Positions 1 through 8,329 of a stretch of 64,000 nucleotides of DNA are shown here, piece after piece. Source of the DNA: Bacteroidota bacterium (lineage in GTDB: Bacteria > Bacteroidota > Bacteroidia > AKYH767-A > OLB10). A program made the position numbers and the translations under genes. Position 1 is the first letter of the stretch. Every line of letters begins with the position of its first letter. The notes beneath the pieces are model-generated. The model was not told where the DNA came from, made no database searches, and worked only from the letters and a program-made list of their open reading frames with translations. The DNA lies in the NCBI GenBank assembly GCA_016713925.1, contig JADJOH010000006.1:310001-374000 (forward strand), read 5' to 3'.

Positions 1-340
1 ATTTTCTAAAAAGTACTTCTGATTTATCTTTTTTACTGTCACCAATAATGACGGCTTTTCCGCCTCCCAGATTTAAACCGGAGATGGCTGCTTTATAAGT
101 CATTCCTCGGGATAAACGGAGCACATCATTCAACGCTTCTGATTCTGATTTGTACATCCACATCCGGGTGCCGCCTAATGCAGGACCCAATACTGTATTG
201 TGAATGGCAATGATGGCTTTCAGACCTGTTTCAGGATCATGACAAAATACAACCTGCTCATGATGACTGGCAGCGATGTTTTCGAAAATATTGGTGTTAA
301 TGGCAGCTACTTCTGGCTTTTTATCTTTCACTTCGATCAT
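1..340 (-). CDS. Glu/Leu/Phe/Val dehydrogenase, N-terminal part (runs off window start)
   Basis: Reading the minus strand from the ATG at 340-338 gives 113 residues with no stop before the window edge. The frame contains the amino-acid dehydrogenase dimerisation region: HEQVVFCHDPETGLKAII, then GPALGGTRMW, then SGLNLGGGKAVI, where the glycine-rich loop carries the substrate lysine. This matches leucine dehydrogenase-type enzymes, which oxidatively deaminate branched-chain amino acids with NAD; the absent C-terminal Rossmann domain would settle leucine versus glutamate or valine. A TGA stop lies 15 codons upstream of the chosen start with no other ATG between. The gene is divergent from the ABC exporter, sharing a spacer of about 170 bases. 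Confidence 0.85.
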   Translation of the reverse strand, partial: MIEVKDKKPEVAAINTNIFENIAASHHEQVVFCHDPETGLKAIIAIHNTVLGPALGGTRMWMYKSESEALNDVLRLSRGMTYKAAISGLNLGGGKAVIIGDSKKDKSEVLFRK

Positions 341-512
341 GAAACTTGGGCTTTCTGTTGTGTCGGCAAAGTTAGGCTTTTTATGTCTTCAAGAGCAAAA
401 TAAATGCAGCAGGAGCAAAGGGCGCTCAGCTATTGAATTTCTATCTTTACCCATTGATCATCAAAACAGTTGACTGTAATCTCTTTGATATTGAAAATCA
501 GAACTTAACCTC

Positions 513-2312
513 TTGAAAGAGCTTCTCCCACTCAATAAATTCTTCTATAAGTATCGATTGCATTTCTTAAGTGGGATAGTGTTTGTCACGATTTCTAATC
601 TTTTCGGCATTTTTCCGGCACAATTGACACGAAATGCCCTGGATCTGGTGGCGGCTAATATCGATAGCTATCGCCTTTTTCAAGGATTTGATCATCAACA
701 GGAAATTTATAATTTATTGATATATAATGTTTTGATTTTTGGAGTATTGGTCTTATCGATGGCATTAATGAAGGGCGTTTTTATGTTTTTAATGCGGCAA
801 ACCATTATTGTGATGTCGCGCCATATTGAATATGACCTGAAAAACGAGGTCTATGCGCAGTATCAGCGTCTCGGAATGAATTTTTACAATCGGAACAGCA
901 CGGGTGATTTGATGAACCGGATCAGTGAAGATGTCGGTCGGGTGCGGATGTATGTAGGACCGGCAATAATGTATTCGATAAATATGCTGGTCATGTTTAT
1001 CCTGGTGATTTGGGCCATGTATTCTGTCAATCCCCGACTGGCGACATTTGTTTTATTGCCCTTGCCTGTGATGACCTATCTGGTTTATTTTGTTCATAAT
1101 CGCATCAATAAACGCAGCGAGGAAGTACAGGAACAACTTTCTACTTTATCCACTTTTGTTCAGGAAACTTTTTCGGGAATACGTTTGATAAAGGCTTATG
1201 TTAGAGAAGCGGACTATCTTAATTTTTATAAAAAGCAAACAGAAGCTTATTCCACGCGATCGATGGAATTGGTGAAAGTGAATGCCTTATTTATGCCGAC
1301 ACTTTTAATGCTGGTAGGATTGAGTACGATCCTGACGATCTATCTCGGAAGTATTGAAGTCATCAATGGCCGGTTGAGTCTGGGAAATATTGCGGAGTTT
1401 GTTATCTATGTAAACATGCTGACCTGGCCGGTAGCTTCATTGGGATGGGTGATTACGATAGTGCAACGTGCAGCCGCATCTCAAAAGAGGATCTCTGAAT
1501 TTTTAAAAGAAGTACCGGATATTGTTTCAGGAGCTGAGCCGTGTGATACTTTAAAAGGCGACTATGAATTTGTAAATGTTTCATTGGGCTATGAAGCGAA
1601 CCGACCATTGGTTTTGAAAGAGGTGAGTTTTAAAATTCCTGCCGGTTCTTCGTTAGGGATTATTGGAAGAACAGGTTCCGGTAAGTCATCCCTTGTTCAC
1701 TTATTGTTGCGGTTAGCCGATCCGGTAGAGGGTACTATTTTGTTAGATGGAAAAAATTTGAAAACCTATCAGACCGATAGTTACCGCCAACATATTGGAC
1801 TGGTTCCTCAGGATGTTTTTTTATTTTCAGATACTATTTCGGCGAATATCGGTTTTGGAATTCCAGGAAAAGAGGTCACCGATGCATTAATAGAACAGGC
1901 TGCCCGCAATGCGGAAGTCTATACCAACATTATGGAGTTTCCCGATAAATTCAATACCCGAATCGGTGAAAGAGGGATTACTTTATCGGGAGGGCAAAAG
2001 CAAAGGGTGTCTATTGCCAGGGCTATCATCAGAAATCCGGATGTCTTGATTTTTGACGATTGTTTATCCGCTGTTGATACAATTACAGAGGAGAAAATTC
2101 TGAAGAATTTATCGGAAGTTATGAAGAATAAAACCACTGTTTTTGTTAGTCATCGCGTGGCCACCGTTAAATTTTGCAATAAGATTATTGTACTGGACGA
2201 AGGGCGGCTTGTGGAAGAAGGTACACATGAGGAATTATTACAGCGGGATGGAATGTACCGGCAAATGTTTGAAAAACAGCTGATGGAAAACCCGGAACCT
2301 GATCTTTCATAG
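513..2312 (+). CDS. ABC exporter half-transporter (permease-ATPase fusion, MdlB/MsbA-like)
   Basis: 599 residues with the usual half-exporter order: six membrane segments in residues 15-320, then a nucleotide-binding domain. Walker A is GRTGSGKSS (385-393), the signature is LSGGQKQR (491-498) and Walker B is VLIFDDCLSAVD (511-522). The residue after the Walker B aspartate is Asp instead of the canonical catalytic Glu; I believe this FDDCLSAVD form is common in Bacteroidota homologues, so I do not read it as inactivation. It should act as a homo- or heterodimer exporting a lipid or hydrophobic compound; the substrate cannot be told. The frame opens with a TTG at 513 and the first residues already match the family. 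It precedes the PUR-domain gene. Confidence 0.9.
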   Translation: MKELLPLNKFFYKYRLHFLSGIVFVTISNLFGIFPAQLTRNALDLVAANIDSYRLFQGFDHQQEIYNLLIYNVLIFGVLVLSMALMKGVFMFLMRQTIIVMSRHIEYDLKNEVYAQYQRLGMNFYNRNSTGDLMNRISEDVGRVRMYVGPAIMYSINMLVMFILVIWAMYSVNPRLATFVLLPLPVMTYLVYFVHNRINKRSEEVQEQLSTLSTFVQETFSGIRLIKAYVREADYLNFYKKQTEAYSTRSMELVKVNALFMPTLLMLVGLSTILTIYLGSIEVINGRLSLGNIAEFVIYVNMLTWPVASLGWVITIVQRAAASQKRISEFLKEVPDIVSGAEPCDTLKGDYEFVNVSLGYEANRPLVLKEVSFKIPAGSSLGIIGRTGSGKSSLVHLLLRLADPVEGTILLDGKNLKTYQTDSYRQHIGLVPQDVFLFSDTISANIGFGIPGKEVTDALIEQAARNAEVYTNIMEFPDKFNTRIGERGITLSGGQKQRVSIARAIIRNPDVLIFDDCLSAVDTITEEKILKNLSEVMKNKTTVFVSHRVATVKFCNKIIVLDEGRLVEEGTHEELLQRDGMYRQMFEKQLMENPEPDLS

Positions 2313-2436
2313 GGTCTGCATTTGATTACGTCCACTATTAACCCGCTTTCGGAATAAATAAGATCAATTTTTTTGGATTTGGCTTTTTAGTTCAAATATT
2401 TTTCTTAATCTTGCTTCGCTTATCAAACATTACACT

Positions 2437-2793
2437 ATGACCGAATTTGACAACCCGCACAGTCGTGAAGCACACTTCTCCAAACGTGTCAGGGCAGGTA
2501 AAAGGACTTATTACTTCGATGTAAAAGCTACCAGAGGGAATGACTATTATCTGACAATTACAGAGAGTAAAAGAATACCCGGTGAAAACGAAGATCGTCC
2601 GATTTACGAGAAACATAAACTGTTTCTGTACAAAGAAGACTTTGATAAATTTAGCGAGGGATTTCATGAGGCGCTTGATTTTATGCGTCAAAAAAGAGAT
2701 GGTGAAGAAACGACCTATGCCTCCGTTAATCAGGAGATGACTCCTGAGAACACGGGTTATTCTAATTTGGACTTTGATGACCTGGGAAAATAA
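2437..2793 (+). CDS. PUR-alpha-like DNA/RNA-binding protein (DUF3276)
   Basis: 118 residues. The PUR core runs from about residue 12 to 90 (FSKRVRAGKRTYYFDVKATR, YYLTITESKR, FLYKEDFDKFSEGFHEALDF) and matches the single-repeat bacterial PUR/DUF3276 family, whose Borrelia member binds single-stranded DNA and RNA as a dimer. The C-terminal 30 residues are acidic and probably disordered. A global nucleic-acid-binding or regulatory role is inferred from the family. An imperfect -7 box (TAATCTTG) lies about 25 bases upstream of the ATG, and a strong terminator follows, so the gene may be transcribed alone. Confidence 0.85.
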   Translation: MTEFDNPHSREAHFSKRVRAGKRTYYFDVKATRGNDYYLTITESKRIPGENEDRPIYEKHKLFLYKEDFDKFSEGFHEALDFMRQKRDGEETTYASVNQEMTPENTGYSNLDFDDLGK

Positions 2794-2810
2794 TAAGACG
2801 GTTAAAACTC

Positions 2811-2841
2811 AAAAAGCCTTCCTGTAAAGGGAGGCTTTTTT
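2811..2841 (+). terminator. Rho-independent terminator after DUF3276 gene
   Basis: Inverted repeat AAAAAGCCTTCC / GGGAGGCTTTTT around a short TGTAA-containing loop, followed by T-rich sequence. It sits 17 bases after the DUF3276 stop and just before the end of the convergent receiver-HPt gene. Its symmetric A/T flanks could let it act in both directions. Confidence 0.8.
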
Positions 2842-2860
2842 ATTGGAGTGAGGTAGATGA

Positions 2861-3670
2861 TTATTTACAAAGTCGTTCTAATTCTGTATTGATCAATACC
2901 AGCAAGGATACCAAATGATTTTCGAGGATAGGAAAATTGGCAGAGGCCTCTTCAAAGGATGCTTCTTCTCTTAACTTTTCGGTAAACGTACTGAAGTCAG
3001 CCGCGAACCCGCTCTCCATCATAAGTTTTACAGGAGACTTTAATTTATGTGCGGCATGAAATGATTTTTCTCTGTTGCCTTCCGCGATGCCTGACCGTAT
3101 GGTTTCAATCATCTCGGGCAATTGCTGACTGAGCATTTTCAAAAACTGAAGCACATCTCCGGCATTATGATTAAAGATAGCATGTAATTTTTCGATACCG
3201 ATGACATCATCCGACGAAAACTCATCGACGATAATCCGCTTTTTTACATTGATATTTTTATTCAGAATATCCAGCAGATCCTGTGGACTATAAGGCTTAG
3301 TCAGATAATCATCAATGCCGGCAGCTTCTGCTTTTTCCCGGTCTTCGTCAGAGGCATTTGCAGTAAGAGCAATCACCGTCAACCGGTTTTTACCTGCACC
3401 CAATGCACGAATGGAATGACAGAGTTCATAGCCTGTCATACCCGGCATCTCTACATCCGTTAACACCACATCATACTCCTTGTTATTGATTTTCTCTAAG
3501 GCAATGTTACCATTCCCTGCCAGGTCAACTTGTGTTACACCGAGGTTGTTCAAAATGCGTTTACCCAGAAATTGGTTGACTTTATTATCATCCACCAACA
3601 ATACCTTTAAGGCATGGTCCAGCATTCGCTTTTCCTGATCGTGTCGTTCATCGCCTTGGGAAATTATCAT
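2861..3670 (-). CDS. Response regulator: receiver domain plus HPt domain
   Basis: 269 residues. The receiver domain (about 17-135) shows the acidic pocket (VLLVDDNKVNQ), the phospho-acceptor aspartate in VVLTDVEMPGMTGYE, the conserved Thr/Ser in VIALTAN and the lysine in YLTKPYS. A C-terminal HPt domain (about 165-265) carries the phospho-acceptor histidine in FHAAHKLKSPVKLM. There is no output DNA-binding domain and no kinase domain, so it looks like an intermediate in a multistep phosphorelay, as in the tail of hybrid kinases. It lies 26 bases downstream of the T9SS surface operon and could be its last gene. The cognate kinase is not in this window. Confidence 0.85.
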   Translation of the reverse strand: MIISQGDERHDQEKRMLDHALKVLLVDDNKVNQFLGKRILNNLGVTQVDLAGNGNIALEKINNKEYDVVLTDVEMPGMTGYELCHSIRALGAGKNRLTVIALTANASDEDREKAEAAGIDDYLTKPYSPQDLLDILNKNINVKKRIIVDEFSSDDVIGIEKLHAIFNHNAGDVLQFLKMLSQQLPEMIETIRSGIAEGNREKSFHAAHKLKSPVKLMMESGFAADFSTFTEKLREEASFEEASANFPILENHLVSLLVLINTELERLCK

Positions 3671-3696
3671 TAGTGGTGGTCTGTTAAATGGATAAA

Positions 3697-5346
3697 TTAT
3701 CGGATAAGAGTTACTGTACCTAACATTTTCTTTTTCACTTTGATTCCATCTTCATCCAGTCCTTCGTAATTTACACGGAAGACGTAGACCCCAATGGGTG
3801 AATCCTGTCCGTCGTAGGTGCCATCCCATCCTTCGGATGGATTTTCTGAATAAAAAATAATCTGTCCTCTGCGATTGATGACTCTGAAATTATAGAGCAA
3901 AACATTGTTCACATAGGGGCGAAATATATCATTGAGTCCATCATCATCCGGCGTAAATGCATTGGGGACAAAAACAGTAGGCTCGCATATTTCCTGCACT
4001 TCTAAAGTGGCAGTTCTTCTGCATCCATTCGCTCTGCCGACACTAACTGAATAAATCCCCGGAACTAATACCGTGATTTCTCTTGAAGTTTCTAAGGTAG
4101 GTTGCCAGAGATAAGAAATACCCACCCCACCATCTAAGGTCAGTGAATCATTGTAGAAGAAACAGTAGGAGGAATCTTCACCCAATGTCAGCAATGGATT
4201 TTCAAGGAAAGCGGGAATCACCACAGAATCTTCCGTTGAACATCCTAAATTATCAACCAGTACACTGTAGGTGCCGGTATCCGTTACGGCAATGATAGAA
4301 GAGGTATCACCTGTTGACCAGGTATAGAGTAAACCATCCGGCGCTGTGGCATCAAGAAAAATAGTATCACCTTCGCAGAGCAGCGTGTCGGGTCCGAGAT
4401 TTACTACGGGTGGATTTACAATTAAAATACGCACACTATCAGTTTTAAAATCGGTATTCAGATAATAAGTTACTGGAGCATTAGGTGTAATGATCGTATC
4501 CACACTGAGTGCACCCGTATCGTTCGGAAAATCGGAACTGCTCCACCAGAAGGGTACATTGGAATTTGCGGTAAGGACAGTTGTTTGCCCCGGACAAATG
4601 ACAGTATCGCCTTCAATTTGTACGGTAACATTCACCGGAGTCACCGCTATATCATCGATATAATAATACGCATGATCATTCATTGCTGTACATCCGGCGG
4701 TCGTCGTTCCATAGTCGGTTTTAAATAATTGCGGATCATTATCATTTCTAAAAATTCCGATGGTGATATAATTTTCACCGCCAAAGGCCTGATAGACTCC
4801 GGTTACTTTGGTCCAGCCTGCTGTATCTGTAACTTGCGCAAGCGCTTCCAACTGTGGAATGAAATTGATAACACCGGTTCCGGGCTGAATGGGAATATTG
4901 TTGGAGAGTAGAGCGCCAATGCGATTGCAGGCAAAGCGGGAACTATCTGCTCGTTGAAGATAAAATTCGATTCGATAAATATCGCCGTTGTTTAAAGGAA
5001 TCACAAATGGAGCAGGGATGTATTCCCGCTGATTATTGATCAGGTCGAACTGTAAACCCATGTAATGATTCTGTCCGGTTCTTTCATCACAAAATCCACC
5101 GGCATTGGTTGGAATGTTAACATTGTCGCAAGGCAATAGCGGAAGACTTACCTGATTTCTTCCGTATAAATCAGGCGTGCCGTTGATGCCGTCCCAGGGT
5201 TGCGCCAGATTCCATTGTCCTGCGGCTGAGGGGCTCGCCAAAGTAGTTTCGAATCCCGGATTAGGAACAAGATTCTGCGCGTTGCTCTGATGAACGATCA
5301 GCAACAGGAACAATACATAAAATCGCAGCATTATTTTTATTCTCAT
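3697..5346 (-). CDS. T9SS type B sorting domain protein (gliding-motility-associated C-terminal domain)
   Basis: 549 residues. A signal peptide (residues 1-24) ends in SNAQ. The N-terminal half is a carbohydrate-binding-like beta domain (NLVPNPGFE start, typical of secreted Bacteroidota proteins), followed by two or three Ig-like segments of the type ICPGQTTVLTA and LCEGDTIFLDA. The last 90 residues form the gliding-motility-associated C-terminal sorting domain: VPNAFTPDDDGLND, then NRRGQIIFYS, GWDGTYDG, PIGVYVFRV and a terminal TVTLIR. The protein should be exported by Sec, then by the type IX system. Its ATG overlaps the stop of the upstream OmpA-family frame by four bases, indicating translational coupling. 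Confidence 0.9.
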   Translation of the reverse strand: MRIKIMLRFYVLFLLLIVHQSNAQNLVPNPGFETTLASPSAAGQWNLAQPWDGINGTPDLYGRNQVSLPLLPCDNVNIPTNAGGFCDERTGQNHYMGLQFDLINNQREYIPAPFVIPLNNGDIYRIEFYLQRADSSRFACNRIGALLSNNIPIQPGTGVINFIPQLEALAQVTDTAGWTKVTGVYQAFGGENYITIGIFRNDNDPQLFKTDYGTTTAGCTAMNDHAYYYIDDIAVTPVNVTVQIEGDTVICPGQTTVLTANSNVPFWWSSSDFPNDTGALSVDTIITPNAPVTYYLNTDFKTDSVRILIVNPPVVNLGPDTLLCEGDTIFLDATAPDGLLYTWSTGDTSSIIAVTDTGTYSVLVDNLGCSTEDSVVIPAFLENPLLTLGEDSSYCFFYNDSLTLDGGVGISYLWQPTLETSREITVLVPGIYSVSVGRANGCRRTATLEVQEICEPTVFVPNAFTPDDDGLNDIFRPYVNNVLLYNFRVINRRGQIIFYSENPSEGWDGTYDGQDSPIGVYVFRVNYEGLDEDGIKVKKKMLGTVTLIR

Positions 5347-6386
5347 TTTAATATTGAAATATCCACCAGTTCAATTCTTCGTTCAAGAGCAGCTTCCTTA
5401 CTATAAACTGATTTCGATAAATCATTCAGATTATCGCTAATACCTGTTGGAGATTGCTCTTCTCCCGCGGGAATGAATACTATTTCGAGTTTATTAGATT
5501 GCAATAAGGTATTCATCAGACCATCCTTCCACGATTTCCAGTAATTCATCAGGCTCTCGATTCGTCTGGAGGACAAAATTAGGTTATATCGCCGTTCAGC
5601 CAAAGGACTTGCACTCCCCTGTATCGTTATTTTTACACCTTCAGGCTGTGAATTCAGGGTCTCGTAAAGTTGTTCTGTGAAGGCTTCCAATCTATTGTAA
5701 TTCGCGGCCACTGAATCACTGAAGAAGCCTGTAATCAAACCTTTAAGGGAGTCGTTTTTCTGTTTTGCAGTATACTCTGAAGTCCTCAGCAGGTAATTTT
5801 CTGCCAGAACATCGTAGCGTTTGTCTGTCGTCTTCAACATACTGCGCGGATCGGGATGGTCATTGTCAAAGTAAAGCCGAAGCGGGAAATTCAATTTGAT
5901 CTTGTCGATTTTCTGCTGAATATTGAGTTGGGCAAATTCTTTAGCATTAACCGGAGCATGACCACTGATCTCCTTCTGATCTGAAATTACAGTAAGAACA
6001 GTATCTGTTTTGGTCGTCACTGGTTGCAAACGGAAGATATCATAACAACAGGATGATCCATTGAGTCGGATAGCAGGAGGACGGTTGGAAACTAAATACT
6101 GCTCAACTTTCTCGCCATAACTTCTTGAATAATATAAATCATTGTATCCACTGTTAAATGGAGGTGGTAAACATCTTGATTTTGAAATCTTGCGGTTACT
6201 GAAAGATATGGAATACAAGTCCAGCGCACCGAGACCTTCCTCTTTCTCGGTACTGAAATAAAGACTATCGAATTCTACATCATAAAAAGGGGACCATTCA
6301 TCATTGGGAGAATTTATTTCTTTTCCGACATTACCGGGACTTTCATATTGTCCGTTGGCTTTTCTCTTGCTCCACCAAATATCCAT
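5343..6386 (-). CDS. OmpA-family protein, C-terminal part of a frameshifted gene
   Basis: 347 residues in the frame adjacent to the ORF at 6314-7318. It opens with MDIWWSKRKANGQ, the continuation expected after SSNKSGGEGG in PD40 beta-propeller proteins, so the ATG is internal and not a true start. It covers the last propeller repeats (LYFSTEKEEGLGALDLYS) and a C-terminal OmpA-like domain with GSASPLAERRYNLILSSRR, a degenerate peptidoglycan-binding motif. Adding one G to the five-G run (CCCCC at 6387-6391 on the plus strand) fuses the two frames into one protein of about 658 residues. Envelope anchoring next to PorP is the expected role. Confidence 0.8.
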   Translation of the reverse strand: MDIWWSKRKANGQYESPGNVGKEINSPNDEWSPFYDVEFDSLYFSTEKEEGLGALDLYSISFSNRKISKSRCLPPPFNSGYNDLYYSRSYGEKVEQYLVSNRPPAIRLNGSSCCYDIFRLQPVTTKTDTVLTVISDQKEISGHAPVNAKEFAQLNIQQKIDKIKLNFPLRLYFDNDHPDPRSMLKTTDKRYDVLAENYLLRTSEYTAKQKNDSLKGLITGFFSDSVAANYNRLEAFTEQLYETLNSQPEGVKITIQGSASPLAERRYNLILSSRRIESLMNYWKSWKDGLMNTLLQSNKLEIVFIPAGEEQSPTGISDNLNDLSKSVYSKEAALERRIELVDISILK

Positions 6387-7318
6387 CCCCCTTCACCGCC
6401 ACTTTTATTACTGGAGAATAAAAGGAGATAGCCTTCTGATTTGTCAGTGGTGATACAAGGCTGTGTAGAAGTTTTTCCGGGAGGATTTATTTGGCCATTC
6501 AGTTTGATGGCATCTTGCCACATTCCATTTAGAAATTGAGATTCGTAGAGGGAGCACATCAATTTCCCATTCTCATCATAGAGGCATCGCGTAAAGACCA
6601 TTATTTTTCCATCCGGACTGACAGAAGCATTAGCATTATTGAAAGCAGCCTGATTGATACTTTCATTTAAAGTTTTTGATTTAGGGAGCAATGCCTGATT
6701 AGTCGGAACGGAGGAGATTCGGGAAGTGGCGACTTTTTGATTGTTCTCGAAGAGGAAGAAGCGAAGCGATGAATAGAAGAGTAGGGAATCGCCCAGAGGA
6801 GCAGGAGCGAAATCAGAGTACGCCGTATTGATATCTCCGGCCAGAGGGAAGAGTTCAAATGCAGCACTATCATGGTACAACTGTTCTGCTTTTTTATAAT
6901 CTGATTTACCTTGTTGCCATTTCTTTTCATTGGAAGGGTCATTCGTTGTTAAAGCATCGAAGCATTTATCGGCAGCAGCAAAATCTCCGAGACGTTTATA
7001 AAGATCTGCAGAAGCGAGGAGGGCTGTCTTCGTTTCCTCCGGATCCTTGCTTTTGCCCAGACATCGTTGATACCATGTCAAGGCCTCCTTGTAATTATGC
7101 AGCATTTTCTCGGCAGAAGCGATATGTAAATACACTTCTGCATCTTCACTATATTCCAGTGCAAGACGATAATTACTCAATGCGCAAAAAGGATCGTTGC
7201 GGTTTAAGCATTCGTCGCCTGCTTTTAAATAAGCGGTCTTTGATTGTGCATGGGCATTGCTTCCATACAGAATAAAGGCAAGGAAAGCGAGCGTATATAG
7301 TGTTCCCTTGACCATCAA
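6314..7318 (-). CDS. TPR/PD40-repeat protein, N-terminal part of a frameshifted OmpA-family gene
   Basis: 334 residues. A signal peptide (1-24, ending AHAQ) is followed by about three TPR-type helical repeats (residues 30-130; ALSNYRLALEYSEDAEVYLHI, ALTWYQRCL) and WD40-like/PD40 propeller repeats (from about 165; SPDGKIMVFTR, GYLLLFSSNKSGGEGG). After SGGEGG the frame goes into unrelated sequence (WIFGGAREK) and stops 24 codons later, which marks the frameshift. The family (TPR-PD40-OmpA, including PorE-like proteins) is periplasmic or outer-membrane-associated and tied to T9SS loci. The start overlaps the PorP stop by four bases. The propeller continues in the 5343-6386 frame. Confidence 0.8.
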   Translation of the reverse strand: MMVKGTLYTLAFLAFILYGSNAHAQSKTAYLKAGDECLNRNDPFCALSNYRLALEYSEDAEVYLHIASAEKMLHNYKEALTWYQRCLGKSKDPEETKTALLASADLYKRLGDFAAADKCFDALTTNDPSNEKKWQQGKSDYKKAEQLYHDSAAFELFPLAGDINTAYSDFAPAPLGDSLLFYSSLRFFLFENNQKVATSRISSVPTNQALLPKSKTLNESINQAAFNNANASVSPDGKIMVFTRCLYDENGKLMCSLYESQFLNGMWQDAIKLNGQINPPGKTSTQPCITTDKSEGYLLLFSSNKSGGEGGWIFGGAREKPTDNMKVPVMSEKK

Positions 7319-8328
7319 TAAACCGGACAGATTATACTACGTTGAACAATGGCTTTTATTTTCCGTGACATATAAACAATACTGATTTCCGGACCACCAC
7401 GGCTGCGGCTTACCGTCTTTAGGGGAGATGTGTTGATGTCATACGAGAATCCAAGTCGGAATTTACCCATATACAATGCGACCGAGGGAATGAGCGCATC
7501 CTTCCACCGATGATGAATTCCAAAACCGATAGCATAGGGTTGTTGCTTCTCCTGCTGAAGATTTACTTTTAACTCCGCACCAAAATTGAATTCACGAAAT
7601 TCTTCCTGCAACATATAAATAGCACCCGGCAAAAGGAGCATAGACTCATTTAATTTCAATTGTCCTCCGGTATTGATTTGCCATAAAACAGGACGGCGTA
7701 CCGCTTCCGTAAAGAAACCCTGATCCGGTCGGTTAATATGTGTGGCAGAGAATCCGGCTTGCCAGAGCGAATTTTCCTGTTGCATATCCCAACCCAGACC
7801 GAATCCCATATCGGCCCAGGAGCTGCTATTGCTGTTGAAGGTTTCGCCGTTTGGAGAAAGCGGATTAAAGACATCGCCATCAAACTGCTCATCAAAGGTG
7901 AGTTTATTAAAATCGATCGTTCGCTGACTAAAGCCTCCCATGAATCCTCCTCTGAAAAAATGAACAGAATCAGTATTCAACGGAATACGGTAAGCGATGA
8001 AGAGGCGAACATCCAGTGATCGAAGTTGTCCGTCGCCGGCTTCATCGTGATGAACTAAAAGACCAACACCAAATCCTTTAAACTTCTCATTTATCGCTGC
8101 AACTTTACCATCAGCAGCCATTGAAAATGTTTTATAGGGGACAGTGATGGAGGCCCACTGTCGTTTATGATGTCCCGTAATTCGGAGATCCGCCGGAAAC
8201 ATTCCTGCATCAGCGGGGTTTACCTGTAATGCCGATTGCGCAAATTGCGAATAATGAATATCCTGTCCCTGCAGCACCGTATGGAGCAACAGGAGTAAAA
8301 CAACAGGTATATAGTGCAATGGTCTCAC
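7315..8328 (-). CDS. PorP/SprF family type IX secretion system membrane protein
   Basis: 337 residues with a signal peptide ending LQGQ at residue 21, followed by the PorP/SprF opening DIHYSQF, NPADAGMFPADLRITGHHKRQWASI and a beta-rich outer-membrane-barrel-like body with many Tyr, Phe and Gly residues. SprF-type proteins are needed for secretion or surface anchoring of the type B adhesin encoded next to them, as for SprB in Flavobacterium. Here the gene lies one base downstream of the type B protein at 8330-10711 and upstream of a second one, so it is the likely dedicated partner of one or both. Confidence 0.9.
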   Translation of the reverse strand: MRPLHYIPVVLLLLLHTVLQGQDIHYSQFAQSALQVNPADAGMFPADLRITGHHKRQWASITVPYKTFSMAADGKVAAINEKFKGFGVGLLVHHDEAGDGQLRSLDVRLFIAYRIPLNTDSVHFFRGGFMGGFSQRTIDFNKLTFDEQFDGDVFNPLSPNGETFNSNSSSWADMGFGLGWDMQQENSLWQAGFSATHINRPDQGFFTEAVRRPVLWQINTGGQLKLNESMLLLPGAIYMLQEEFREFNFGAELKVNLQQEKQQPYAIGFGIHHRWKDALIPSVALYMGKFRLGFSYDINTSPLKTVSRSRGGPEISIVYMSRKIKAIVQRSIICPVY

Positions 8329-8329
8329 G

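Noticed and set aside
513..2312. Walker B Asp-for-Glu in the ABC exporter as inactivation
   Set aside because: The FDDCLSAVD pattern is, as far as I know, usual for this Bacteroidota exporter group and all other motifs are intact.
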